From a bacterium (GTDB lineage Bacteria > Actinomycetota > Acidimicrobiia > Spongiisociales > ZC4RG35), in assembly GCA_024638655.1 (NCBI GenBank), contig JAHEJW010000026.1:1-34932 (forward strand): DNA of 34,932 bases, in the 5' to 3' direction. Below the pieces are notes generated by a model. It did not search any database, was not told the origin of the DNA, and worked only from the letters and a program-made list of their open reading frames with translations. Within the stretch, counting starts at the first letter, position 1. Each line of letters begins with the position of its first letter. Shown here piece after piece: positions 25,686-34,895 of this stretch. The translations under genes and the position numbers were made by a program.

Positions 25686-28001
25686 GTGAACACCGAAGCA
25701 ACCATTCCCTCATTCATCGGCGCCCCCGTGCAAAGGCGCGAAGACCCTTCTCTCATCACCGGAACCGCCAGATATGTCGACGACCTGACACCCACTGGCA
25801 CGCTTCACCTGGCCATCGTCCGCTCACCCTTCGCTCACGCCGACATCATCGATATCGACACCTCGGCCGTGGACGATATGCATGGTGTGTGGGCGGTGAT
25901 CACCCCGGACGAAGTCGCTGACGTGCAGATGCCTCCCACCCCGAGACCCGATCGAAACGTCCCTAGGAGATTCCCGCTCGTTCAGGGGAGAGCCTTGATG
26001 CCAGGGGACCCGGTGGTGGCCGTGGTGGCCGAAAGTCCGAGTCTCGCCCGTGATGCCGCTGACCTGATATTCGTCGACTACGAGCCGTTGGAGGTCGTGG
26101 GCGATGTGGAGGATGCGATGGAGGCTCCTCCCATACACCCCGATCTGAGCTCAGGGAGCAACGTGGCCTATGACCGCAGCAAAGGCGATCGGCAGGCTTT
26201 CGACGCACTCGAGGGGCCGATTCGTCTAAACGGATTGGTTGATCATCCCCGGGTGGTCCCGGCTCCTATGGAGAACAGGGTCATTCTCGCCGAGTGGAAA
26301 GAGTCCGGCCTGACTGTTCACATGAACAGCCAGGCCCCACAGCTGATGCACGAGCAATTCGCCTCCGACTTTGGCCTCCCTCAGTCGGAGGTGAGAGTGA
26401 TCACCCCGTATGTCGGAGGGGCATTTGGATGCAAATTCGACCCCGCCGAGGAGGAATACCTGACGATCGTGGCGGCTCGGATCACGGGCCGACCGGTCAA
26501 GTGGGCCGAGACGAGGCGAGAGCACCTACTGACGATCGGTCACGGACGTGCACAGCTTCATCGATACGAGGTCGTCGCAGACACCGGTGGACGGATACAG
26601 GGACTCTGGGTTGACAGCCTCATAGACCTCGGATGCCGCCATCGATACCTGTCATACATGGAGATCACTCCCCGGATGGGGACCGGCAACTACGACATCG
26701 GCGTCTACGGCTGGAGGATGCGAGGAGTGTGGACCAACCGGGCGCCCCGAGGGATCTATAGAGGAGCCGGCCGACCTGAGGCAACATTGACCGTCGAACG
26801 GGTGATGGAGGCGGTGGCCGCTGCGACCGGGCTCGATCCCACAGAGGTGAGAAGACGCAACTTCATCGATCCTGATGCTTTCCCGTATCACTCATCGGGC
26901 GGCGCCGAAGCCGGTGGATACAAGTACGACACGGGTGAGTACGAGAAGGCGCTCGACAAACTGCTCGAGGAGTGCGACTACGAAGGACTTCGCCAGGAGC
27001 AGGCCGAAGCTCGGGATATGGGCCGGATTCTGGGAATCGGCCTTGCCGCCTACGTGGAAGTCTGTGGCTTCGAGGACTGGGGTGCTGCGCGGATTCAGGT
27101 CCACGCCGACGGGTCGGTGACCGTCTACGTCGAGACGCTCGATCAAGGTCAGGGACACCGGACTTCGTTTGCCCAGCTGGTCGCTTCGGTCCTGGGTTTG
27201 GATGTTTCTCAGGTCAAGGTCGAGAACGGAGACAGTGCTGCAACCCCCTATGGCTGGGGGACCTCCGGCTCGAGGTCGATCGCTCAGGGCGGGTCGGCAA
27301 GCCACGCGGCAGCCGAGAAGGTTGGCGTAAAGGCCAAGAAGATCGCTGCCCACCTGCTCGAGGCCTCCGATGCCGACATCGTTCTGGCCGATGGCAAGGC
27401 AAGTGTGACCGGTACCGACGTGTCGGTCACATGGGAGGAGGTGGTGAGCGCAGCGCTGACTGGCAATGTCCCGGAGGGTGTGACACCGGGCCTCGACGAG
27501 GAGATCCATCTCAAGTCGGGCGGATTGAACTTCCCGTTCGGAATGCATCTGGCCGTCGTCGAGATCGACCCGGAGAGCGGATCGCCGAAGCTCGACCGAA
27601 TGTGGGCTGTCGACGACGCAGGGAACATCATCAACCCAATGCTGGCCGACGGTCAGCGGCATGGCGGGCTCGCCCAGGGGATTGGCCAGGCGATGTGGGA
27701 AGAGGTGGTCTATGACGATGACGGCAACCTGGCCACGTCTTCTTTCATGGACTATTTGATCCCAACGGCTGTCACCTTGCCTTCGTTCGGGCTCGATTCG
27801 ACGGTTACGACCACGCCCACGAACCCGCTCGGAGCGAAGGGGATAGGAGAAGCCGGGGCGATTGGTTCGACTCCGGCCGTGCTCAATGCCATCTCGGATG
27901 CATTGGGCGGAGCCGAGGTCCAGGTTCCCGTGAAGCCCGAGCAGATCTGGAGAGCGCTCCAGGCCGCTGATCTCCGACGGGGGGACCCCACCGACGGATA
28001 A
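25686..28001 (+). CDS. Molybdenum hydroxylase large subunit (form-II CODH/aldehyde oxidase-like)
   Basis: 771 aa, the usual length for the xanthine oxidase/CoxL large subunit, which binds molybdopterin cytosine dinucleotide. The N-terminal ald_Xan_dh_C a/b-hammerhead opens with GAPVQRREDPSLITGTARYVDD. GGAFGCKF is at the Mo-pterin site. The active-site loop reads IYRGAGR (357-363), as in form-II CoxL or aldehyde oxidases rather than the AYxCSFR loop of true form-I CO dehydrogenase. Catalytic Glu722 is in KGIGEAG, with GQGH and GTSGSRS between. The [2Fe-2S] small and FAD medium subunits are not adjacent. Substrate is unknown; CO oxidation is not supported. Confidence 0.88.
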   Translation: MNTEATIPSFIGAPVQRREDPSLITGTARYVDDLTPTGTLHLAIVRSPFAHADIIDIDTSAVDDMHGVWAVITPDEVADVQMPPTPRPDRNVPRRFPLVQGRALMPGDPVVAVVAESPSLARDAADLIFVDYEPLEVVGDVEDAMEAPPIHPDLSSGSNVAYDRSKGDRQAFDALEGPIRLNGLVDHPRVVPAPMENRVILAEWKESGLTVHMNSQAPQLMHEQFASDFGLPQSEVRVITPYVGGAFGCKFDPAEEEYLTIVAARITGRPVKWAETRREHLLTIGHGRAQLHRYEVVADTGGRIQGLWVDSLIDLGCRHRYLSYMEITPRMGTGNYDIGVYGWRMRGVWTNRAPRGIYRGAGRPEATLTVERVMEAVAAATGLDPTEVRRRNFIDPDAFPYHSSGGAEAGGYKYDTGEYEKALDKLLEECDYEGLRQEQAEARDMGRILGIGLAAYVEVCGFEDWGAARIQVHADGSVTVYVETLDQGQGHRTSFAQLVASVLGLDVSQVKVENGDSAATPYGWGTSGSRSIAQGGSASHAAAEKVGVKAKKIAAHLLEASDADIVLADGKASVTGTDVSVTWEEVVSAALTGNVPEGVTPGLDEEIHLKSGGLNFPFGMHLAVVEIDPESGSPKLDRMWAVDDAGNIINPMLADGQRHGGLAQGIGQAMWEEVVYDDDGNLATSSFMDYLIPTAVTLPSFGLDSTVTTTPTNPLGAKGIGEAGAIGSTPAVLNAISDALGGAEVQVPVKPEQIWRALQAADLRRGDPTDG

Positions 28002-28013
28002 GAGGTGGGTCTC

Positions 28014-28019
28014 TAACCT
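28014..28019 (+). promoter_or_regulatory. Candidate -10 box of the MFS gene
   Basis: TAACCT ends 6 nt before the ATG at 28026. CCGACG lies 17 nt upstream as a weak -35. A leaderless transcript is implied; the gene may also be read from the upstream hydroxylase transcript. Confidence 0.35.
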
Positions 28020-28025
28020 CGCTCG

Positions 28026-29201
28026 ATGGGTGTTCCCGACAGGACGAGGATCCCGGCATTCCGGGTGGCTGTCCTGGGGATCATCACCATCACTGTCTAC
28101 GGCTCCTGGTATTACTCCTATGGTGTCCTGCTCGACCCGATCATCGAAGACACCGGCTGGGGGGAAGCGTTGCTTGCGTCGGCGTTCGGGGCATCTTCGC
28201 TGATTGCCGGATTCGGATCCCTTGCGGGTGGTTGGCTGCTCGACCGCATTGGCAGTCGGATCTCTTTTGCCCTGGCGGCATTGCTCGGGGGTGCACTCTT
28301 TCTGGTGGCTGCCGACGCTGAGTCAGCGCTCATGTTTTCCGTGGCTGGAGCCTTGGGCGGGGGAGTGTTCGCCTCTCTCGGCTTCTATCACGTGACCCAG
28401 ACCTCGGCCGTGAGGATCAGTCCTGGCGCAGAGAACCGGGCCATCGCCATTCTGACGATCTGGGGTGCTTTCGCCAGCGCCATCTTCATCCCTGTGGCCG
28501 CCTGGCTGGTCAACACCGTCGATTGGCGGACCGCTCTGAGAGTGCTGACGATGTCAGCGGTAGTCGCTCTACTGCTCGGGTCTGCCACCGTCGATACCAA
28601 AACGGGTCTCGGCGGGAGCCGGGCCCAGGTGATCGGGGATGTGAAGAGTGCTCTGCGTCAGGCCCGTGTGAGACGTTTCCTGGTCAGCCAAGGTCTGGCG
28701 GGCATCGGTGTGTCCACGATCCTCGTCTACCAGGTGCCGGCGATGACTTCCGCAGGTCTGGCACTCGGGGTGGCATCGTTCTGGGCGGGGTTCAGGGGTT
28801 TCGCCCAGCTGGGAGGTCGACTTCCACTGATGCCGATGGTCGCACGTCTCGGGGTGGCCAACAGCCTGAAGCTGGCTTATGCGGCCATCAGTGTGGGTGC
28901 TCTCGCCCTGGCATTTGCCGGGAACGTCTTAGTGGCCGCTTTCTATGCAGTGGTGGCCGGTTTTGGAATTGGAGCCGTGTCACCGCTGGTCGGGATGCAC
29001 TCAAAGGAAGTCTTCGGCGAGCGGAGTCTCGGTACGGCGATGGGTCTGGTGAGCATGGTGTTTCTGGTGGTAGGCGCCTTCGGGCCTGCCATCGCCGGTT
29101 GGTTGGCGGAGTCGACCGGCTCTCGGGCGATTCCGGTAGCGGTTTCGGCGATCATCACTCTGGCGGCTTCTCTACTCATTCGCTCGGCGGACTCGTTCTG
29201 A
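28026..29201 (+). CDS. Major facilitator superfamily transporter
   Basis: 391 aa with about twelve hydrophobic segments in two halves. The cytoplasmic loop between helices 2 and 3 reads GGWLLDRIGSR, the MFS motif-A position (G-x-L-x-D-R-x-G). A central polar loop (about 190-215) divides the halves. The family looks like monocarboxylate/oxalate-type or general actinobacterial MFS; the substrate cannot be assigned. It starts 25 nt after the hydroxylase stop and converges with the acetyltransferase gene, overlapping it by 26 bases. Confidence 0.88.
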   Translation: MGVPDRTRIPAFRVAVLGIITITVYGSWYYSYGVLLDPIIEDTGWGEALLASAFGASSLIAGFGSLAGGWLLDRIGSRISFALAALLGGALFLVAADAESALMFSVAGALGGGVFASLGFYHVTQTSAVRISPGAENRAIAILTIWGAFASAIFIPVAAWLVNTVDWRTALRVLTMSAVVALLLGSATVDTKTGLGGSRAQVIGDVKSALRQARVRRFLVSQGLAGIGVSTILVYQVPAMTSAGLALGVASFWAGFRGFAQLGGRLPLMPMVARLGVANSLKLAYAAISVGALALAFAGNVLVAAFYAVVAGFGIGAVSPLVGMHSKEVFGERSLGTAMGLVSMVFLVVGAFGPAIAGWLAESTGSRAIPVAVSAIITLAASLLIRSADSF

Positions 29202-30045
29202 ACCCGTAGCGCTTTTCGTCGGCGACCTTTCGGTAGCCGATCTTGCGATAGATCGAATTGGATGTCGGGTTCGACATGTCGGTGAAGAGGAAACAGAACT
29301 TCCGCCCTTGTGCTAGCAGCCAGGCAGTCTGACGAGCGACCAGGCCCGTCGCATAGCCCCTGTGCCTGTGGGCGGGCGGGGTATATACGGGGCCGATCCG
29401 GATGCCGTTTGGCGTACGGCCTCCGTAGCCGGACAGCGACACCGGTTCTCCTTCGACTTCCCACAGCCAGGTGCCGCTCAGATCAGGGCTCGAGGCGAGC
29501 CTGGTTTCGACCGCCCGATTCAGCCCGCTACGGTCGGCAAGCGGGTCGGCTTCCTCGAGAAACGCCGAGTACCAGTCGAGCAGGATGTTTACGTCTTCGC
29601 CCGTTGCGCTGCGAGCTGCACCTTCGACCTGGTTCACAGCCGAGACTTCGGTCGTCGCATGGACGCCCAACTCCACCTCCAATTCGGCGTCCACAGATCG
29701 GATCCGTCCCCATGTGTCGCAAAACCTGTCTGCTGCCGCCGCACTTCCCTGAGCACCGGGGAGATCCACTCCGTGGCTTGCCAAGTGTTGGGCCAACGGA
29801 TCCAGCCATTCTTGGTCCCTGCAGTGGGCCAGTGAGAGACTGTACGGGGGTGTCATGGCTGCAGCCCCTACGGGATTGCCGCTCTCAGAAACGGCCCATA
29901 GATGGAAAGCCTCGTAGATCTCCGGTCGGCTGATCAGAGTTCCCGTTATGCCGAGCAAGAAACAGTTCTCGGCCTCCCTCGTGAGCAGTAGCGGGTCGAC
30001 GAACGATCGAAACTCTGCTGGATCGTCGAACTCGAGGACTTCCAT
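29176..30045 (-). CDS. GNAT-family N-acetyltransferase
   Basis: 289 aa. The C-terminal GNAT fold (about 150-285) has the acetyl-CoA pyrophosphate loop RHRGYATG (227-234) after strand IGPVYTPP, and the later SNSIYRKIGYRKV segment. The N-terminal half is a diverged, possibly second GNAT-like domain. The acceptor substrate is unknown. The ATG at 30045 is preceded by TACCCT after 6 nt and lies 43 nt downstream of gap, so it may have its own leaderless transcript. Its 3' end overlaps the MFS gene. Confidence 0.85.
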   Translation of the reverse strand: MEVLEFDDPAEFRSFVDPLLLTREAENCFLLGITGTLISRPEIYEAFHLWAVSESGNPVGAAAMTPPYSLSLAHCRDQEWLDPLAQHLASHGVDLPGAQGSAAAADRFCDTWGRIRSVDAELEVELGVHATTEVSAVNQVEGAARSATGEDVNILLDWYSAFLEEADPLADRSGLNRAVETRLASSPDLSGTWLWEVEGEPVSLSGYGGRTPNGIRIGPVYTPPAHRHRGYATGLVARQTAWLLAQGRKFCFLFTDMSNPTSNSIYRKIGYRKVADEKRYGFRTSPPSE

Positions 30046-30051
30046 CGTGGG

Positions 30052-30057
30052 AGGGTA
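30052..30057 (-). promoter_or_regulatory. Candidate -10 box of the GNAT gene
   Basis: On the minus strand this is TACCCT, ending 6 nt before the ATG at 30045. No Shine-Dalgarno is present. It matches the tdk and tRNA-cluster -10 boxes exactly. Confidence 0.4.
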
Positions 30058-30088
30058 GATCCCACGATGTCACGACCGTCGGTGAATG

Positions 30089-32132
<2,044 letters not shown>

Positions 32133-32227
32133 GTGCTCTCTCTTAGAGGAACTGAATCGCAGAAGTTAGTTCCATGCCCCTTTTGTCGAAAAAGCAGGTT
32201 CGATATGTTGGCCTCGAAGGGGGAGGC

Positions 32228-32872
32228 ATGCTCAACATCCTCGCATTGACGGCTGTTTGTCTGGTTGCACCGGTAGAGGGACCTATCGTCGCCGGATATT
32301 CGCCATCGGGCCAGTACGCCGGTCATTGGGGAGTCGACTTTGCGATTGAACGCGGCGCTCGGGTTGACGCCCCCTTGGGTGGAGTCGTGACTTTCGCCGG
32401 GTCGGTCGCTGGGATGAGAACCGTCACCATCCAACCATCGGTGGGAGTCAGGGTCTCCCTGTCGTATCTCGACGAGATCGAGGTGATCTCGGGGGCGCAC
32501 GTTCGGCTCGGGCAACGGATTGGCCGTTCCGGAATTGCCCATGGGACGGGCGGGGTTCACCTATCTCTGCGATTGAACGGCAGGTATGTGGACCCGGCTC
32601 CCCATCTGCGATGTATGTCGAAAGACATAAGTCGGGCCTTGCGACTGGTCACGCCTCCTCAGCCCTATCCTCGAAGACGTGCGAACCGGAATCCTCGGCG
32701 GGACCTTCGATCCGATCCACATCGCCCACCTCCACGCAGGCGAGGTGGCACTTCATCAGGCCGGCCTGGATCGTGTTCTGTTCATGCCAGCTGGAGCCCC
32801 ATGGCAGAAGTCCGATCGGGCTGTCTCGGCGTGGAAACACCGGCTCGCCATGACGCGACTTGCCATCGATGA
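32228..32872 (+). CDS. M23-like peptidase domain protein, degenerate, 3' end running into nadD
   Basis: 214 aa from ATG 32228, chosen for the strong GGGGGAGG before it; an upstream ATG at 32174 lacks one. A short hydrophobic start (about 2-17) may be a signal. Zinc motif HxxxD is present (His33, Asp37 in GHWGVDF). At the usual HxH the sequence is GVHLSLRLNGRYVDP, so the second His (His111, zinc ligand) is kept while the first is Gly. The domain is complete by about residue 127, but no stop occurs; the frame continues another 85 residues, the last 64 overlapping nadD in another frame. Either a long overlap or a lost stop. Peptidoglycan hydrolysis is uncertain. Confidence 0.65.
   Translation: MLNILALTAVCLVAPVEGPIVAGYSPSGQYAGHWGVDFAIERGARVDAPLGGVVTFAGSVAGMRTVTIQPSVGVRVSLSYLDEIEVISGAHVRLGQRIGRSGIAHGTGGVHLSLRLNGRYVDPAPHLRCMSKDISRALRLVTPPQPYPRRRANRNPRRDLRSDPHRPPPRRRGGTSSGRPGSCSVHASWSPMAEVRSGCLGVETPARHDATCHR
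32666..32671 (+). promoter_or_regulatory. Candidate -10 box of nadD
   Basis: TATCCT ends 7 nt before the GTG at 32679 with no Shine-Dalgarno, consistent with leaderless nadD mRNA arising inside the 3' part of the M23 frame. Confidence 0.4.
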
Positions 32873-33299
32873 GTACGAGGGCTTCGAGGTGGACGATCGC
32901 GAAGTGCTCCGCGACGGCCCCACATACACCGCGGACACTCTCGAGACCTTTCCCGAAAGCGAACAGCTGTTCCTGATACTGGGCGCAGACGCCGCATCAC
33001 GGTTGCCGACGTGGCAGCGACACGAAGATGTGTTGGAGCGAGTCACGCTCCTGGTGGTGCCGCGTCCTGGTACTGACTCCAGCGAAGTGGCTGCCAGCGT
33101 CCCGCAGGCAGTCTTCCTCGACATGGCCGTTCTAGAGGTGAGCGGGACCGATATCAGAGCGATGTCGCGAGCAGGAAGGCCTTTCAGGTTTCTGGTGACA
33201 GACCCTGTCTACGACTACATGCAAGAGCACCGTCTCTATGCTCAGGACTTGGAAGGGGATAATGTGGGTCTCCCAGAACGAATGGAGAGGTCGTCGTAG
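32679..33299 (+). CDS. nadD: Nicotinate-nucleotide adenylyltransferase
   Basis: 206 aa enzyme making nicotinate adenine dinucleotide in NAD synthesis. The nucleotidyltransferase motif GGTFDPIHIAHL (8-19) is intact, as are LGADAASRLPTW and the C-terminal VSGTDIR. The GTG start gives the standard MRTGILGGTFDP N-terminus. It precedes rsfS, the usual neighbour. A C-terminal extension of about 25 residues (AQDLEGDNVGL...) is not conserved in the family. Confidence 0.95.
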   Translation: MRTGILGGTFDPIHIAHLHAGEVALHQAGLDRVLFMPAGAPWQKSDRAVSAWKHRLAMTRLAIDEYEGFEVDDREVLRDGPTYTADTLETFPESEQLFLILGADAASRLPTWQRHEDVLERVTLLVVPRPGTDSSEVAASVPQAVFLDMAVLEVSGTDIRAMSRAGRPFRFLVTDPVYDYMQEHRLYAQDLEGDNVGLPERMERSS

Positions 33300-33313
33300 A
33301 GCAGAGTGTCGAA

Positions 33314-33664
33314 TTGGCCAAGGCGGCAGCTGACGCCATCTTCGCCAAGAACGGAACCGACATCGTTCTGCTCGACGTAGAAGCATCGTTTCTCCTATCC
33401 GATGTATTCGTGATCGCCACCGGCCGGTCCCGCCCACATGTCCAGTCGCTGGCCGAGCACGTAGAGGAGCAGATCAAGGATGTCCAAGGGGTCAAGCCCT
33501 TGCGGGTCGAAGGTCAGTCTGAGGGAGAGTGGGTACTGGTTGACTTCGGTGACATCATCGTCCATGTCTTTCAGAACGGGCCGCGTGAGTTCTATTCCCT
33601 CGAGCGACTTTGGGGCGACGCAGCACGGATCACGTGGGAAGAGCCGGCCGTCACCGACGGTTGA
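33314..33664 (+). CDS. rsfS: Ribosomal silencing factor RsfS
   Basis: 116 aa protein that binds uL14 of the large subunit and blocks subunit joining under starvation. DIVLLDVEASFLLSDVFVIATGRS, WVLVDFGDIIVHVF and FYSLERLWGDA are diagnostic. The only in-frame start near the 5' end is TTG 33314; the family usually has a few residues before the ELAKAAAD helix, and the frame is open upstream (VVVEQSV) without a start codon, so the true start may be non-canonical. It lies 14 nt after nadD and is probably co-transcribed. Confidence 0.9.
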   Translation: MAKAAADAIFAKNGTDIVLLDVEASFLLSDVFVIATGRSRPHVQSLAEHVEEQIKDVQGVKPLRVEGQSEGEWVLVDFGDIIVHVFQNGPREFYSLERLWGDAARITWEEPAVTDG

Positions 33665-33712
33665 TCGGCTTCACCTTCGCGACCCGGCAGACCTAGACTT
33701 CCAAGGCCTCGA

Positions 33713-33786
33713 GGGGCTGTAGCTCAGTTCGGCAGAGCACTTGACTGGCAGTCAAGGGGTCAGGGGTTCAAATCCCCTCAGCTCCA
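33713..33786 (+). tRNA. tRNA-Ala (anticodon GGC)
   Basis: The acceptor stem GGGGCTG pairs with CAGCTCC and contains the G3-U70 pair that identifies tRNA-Ala. The anticodon arm is CTTGA-CTGGCAG-TCAAG, giving anticodon GGC. The T arm is GGGGTTCAAATCCCC. CCA is not encoded. An imperfect direct repeat begins 4 nt past its end. Confidence 0.95.
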
Positions 33787-34037
33787 CTCCAAATAGCGTC
33801 CCGTTAGGTGTTCGTGGTGGTTCTTACTAAAACGACGAGGGCGGTTCCTCGGCATCAAGCCGAAGGGCCATTCATCTTGGCCGCCCGAGGTCTGTCGATC
33901 GGAAGCCTGCACCTCAGCAAAGACAGCTTGATTCAGTGCCAGATGCCCCCTCGGTCCTGAAGCCCGCTATTGCTGCCCGGGAACTGGGGCCGGTCATGTT
34001 CACAGCTACTCCGATCAACGATTGCCGTTAGGCCTGG
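33787..34037. other. Gene-free region between tRNA-Ala and the VOC gene
   Basis: About 250 nt without a recognisable gene. It begins with one copy of a 19-bp imperfect direct repeat (33791-33809) and contains a small hairpin TCGGC-ATCAA-GCCGA near 33849-33863. A 25-codon minus-strand frame here overlaps the tRNA 3' end and is not credible. Confidence 0.4.
33791..33809 (+). repeat. Imperfect direct repeat, left copy
   Basis: AAATAGCGTCCCGTTAGGT, matching 16 of 19 bases with 34873-34891. It starts 4 nt downstream of tRNA-Ala. The pair encloses the ArsR-VOC cassette, about 1.1 kb in all. It could be an integration scar or transposon-end remnant. Confidence 0.45.
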
Positions 34038-34421
34038 TCACTGGGCGACGAGTTGGATGAGGTTGCCGCAGGTGTCGTCGAAGACTGCGGTGGTTACGCC
34101 GCCCATCTCCTGTGGGGCTTGGGTAAAGCTGACGCCAAGGGCGGTTAGTCGTTCATACTCGGCATTCATGTCGTCCACGGCGAACGAAGCGCCGGGAATG
34201 CCATCTTCGACGAGGGCAGCCTTGAAGGTCTTTGCGGCGGGGTGGTCGCTCGGCTCGAGGAGCAGTTCGGTGCCGTCGGGGTCGCCGGGTGAGGTGACGG
34301 TGAGCCATTTGAATTCGCCGACGGGGATGTCGTTCTTCTTCTCGAAGCCCAAGATGCCGGTGTAGAAGGCCAGGGCCTTGTCCTGGTCGTCGACGAAGAT
34401 GCTGGTTAGGTAGATCCTCAT
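34038..34421 (-). CDS. VOC (glyoxalase/dioxygenase-fold) family protein
   Basis: 127 aa with two beta-alpha-beta-beta-beta modules: IYLTSIFVDDQDKALAFY opens the first and GASFAVDDMNAEYERL the second. The end reads DDTCGNLIQLVAQ, with Gln where many members have the metal-binding Glu. VOC proteins range from glyoxalases to antibiotic-binding proteins, so no substrate can be given. The ATG overlaps the stop of the upstream ArsR gene (ATGA), and the two proteins are probably co-expressed under that repressor. Confidence 0.88.
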   Translation of the reverse strand: MRIYLTSIFVDDQDKALAFYTGILGFEKKNDIPVGEFKWLTVTSPGDPDGTELLLEPSDHPAAKTFKAALVEDGIPGASFAVDDMNAEYERLTALGVSFTQAPQEMGGVTTAVFDDTCGNLIQLVAQ

Positions 34422-34714
34422 GTTGGTTCGTCCTTAGTTTGATGGGGAGGCCAGCGTCTGCTGATCGCCTGGAGTGGTGAAGTGTCGAGGTAGTGATACT
34501 TGTATCGACCGTCGCGATTGGTCGACAACAGTCCGACCGACTCGAGCACATGGAGGTGCTGGGAGACGGCTTGACGTGACAGGCTGAGACCTTGGCGCAT
34601 CGTCAGTCGGGTGCAGATCTCGAACAAGGTCTGACCATCGCGAGCGGAGAGCTCGTCGAGTATCGCCCTACGTGCTGGAGCGGAAAGCGCCTGATATATG
34701 TCTCCTTCTCCCAA
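34418..34714 (-). CDS. ArsR-family winged-helix transcriptional regulator
   Basis: 98 aa. The N-terminal DIYQALSAPARRAILDEL is the family start, and the recognition helix region SLSRQAVSQHLHVLESVGLL is followed by the wing NRDGRYKYHYL. No metal-binding Cys pair typical of ArsR/SmtB metal sensors is visible; the only Cys is in EICTRL. The only nearby in-frame start is TTG 34714. A perfect palindrome lies 13-30 bp upstream, so autoregulation is likely. It is translationally coupled to the VOC gene. The inducer is unknown. Confidence 0.88.
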   Translation of the reverse strand: MGEGDIYQALSAPARRAILDELSARDGQTLFEICTRLTMRQGLSLSRQAVSQHLHVLESVGLLSTNRDGRYKYHYLDTSPLQAISRRWPPHQTKDEPT

Positions 34715-34726
34715 AGCTCCATCATA

Positions 34727-34744
34727 GGCAAGTGAGCACTTGCC
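34727..34744. promoter_or_regulatory. Palindromic operator upstream of the ArsR-VOC operon
   Basis: GGCAAGTG-AG-CACTTGCC is a perfect 8-bp inverted repeat with a 2-bp centre, located 13 bp upstream of the regulator start. Size and position suit a dimeric winged-helix repressor. Confidence 0.6.
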
Positions 34745-34787
34745 TGTCGATCACGGTGAGAGGAGGACGGCGAGGCCAACGCATGAT

Positions 34788-34895
34788 CTACTCATATTGT
34801 GCGACTGAGAGCCTCTCGAGTTCTGCAGTTTTCTCTTTGAGCTCAACGGTTCTTCGCTCGAGGAGCGAGTCTAAATAGTGTCCCTTCAGGTCCAC
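34788..34895 (-). CDS. Possible short coiled-coil peptide
   Basis: A 35-codon frame with GTG start at 34895. The translation includes DSLLERRTVELKEKTAELE, with regularly spaced Leu typical of a coiled coil, and ends VAQYE. It contains the right copy of the 19-bp repeat. No good Shine-Dalgarno is seen and an in-frame stop lies just upstream of the GTG. It may be a remnant of a longer gene or a chance frame. No family is recognised. Confidence 0.2.
   Translation of the reverse strand: MDLKGHYLDSLLERRTVELKEKTAELERLSVAQYE
34873..34891 (+). repeat. Imperfect direct repeat, right copy
   Basis: AAATAGTGTCCCTTCAGGT, 16 of 19 identical to 33791-33809. It lies just after a hairpin-forming TCGCTC-GAG-GAGCGA. 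The last 40 nt of the window beyond it show no gene. Confidence 0.45.

Noticed and set aside
26892..27662. 256-codon frame antisense to the molybdenum hydroxylase gene
   Set aside because: Shadow frame in high-GC coding DNA; the sense strand encodes conserved Mo-enzyme motifs across the region.
25686..28001. Calling the hydroxylase a carbon monoxide dehydrogenase (coxL)
   Set aside because: The active-site loop is IYRGAGR, not the AYxCSFR loop of form-I CODH that carries the Cu-binding Cys, so CO oxidation is not supported.
33778..33855. 25-codon minus-strand frame next to tRNA-Ala
   Set aside because: Its stop lies inside the tRNA 3' end and there is no supporting ribosome-binding site.
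34672..34878. 68-codon plus-strand frame over the arsR promoter region
   Set aside because: Runs antisense through the regulator start and the operator palindrome with no family-like sequence.
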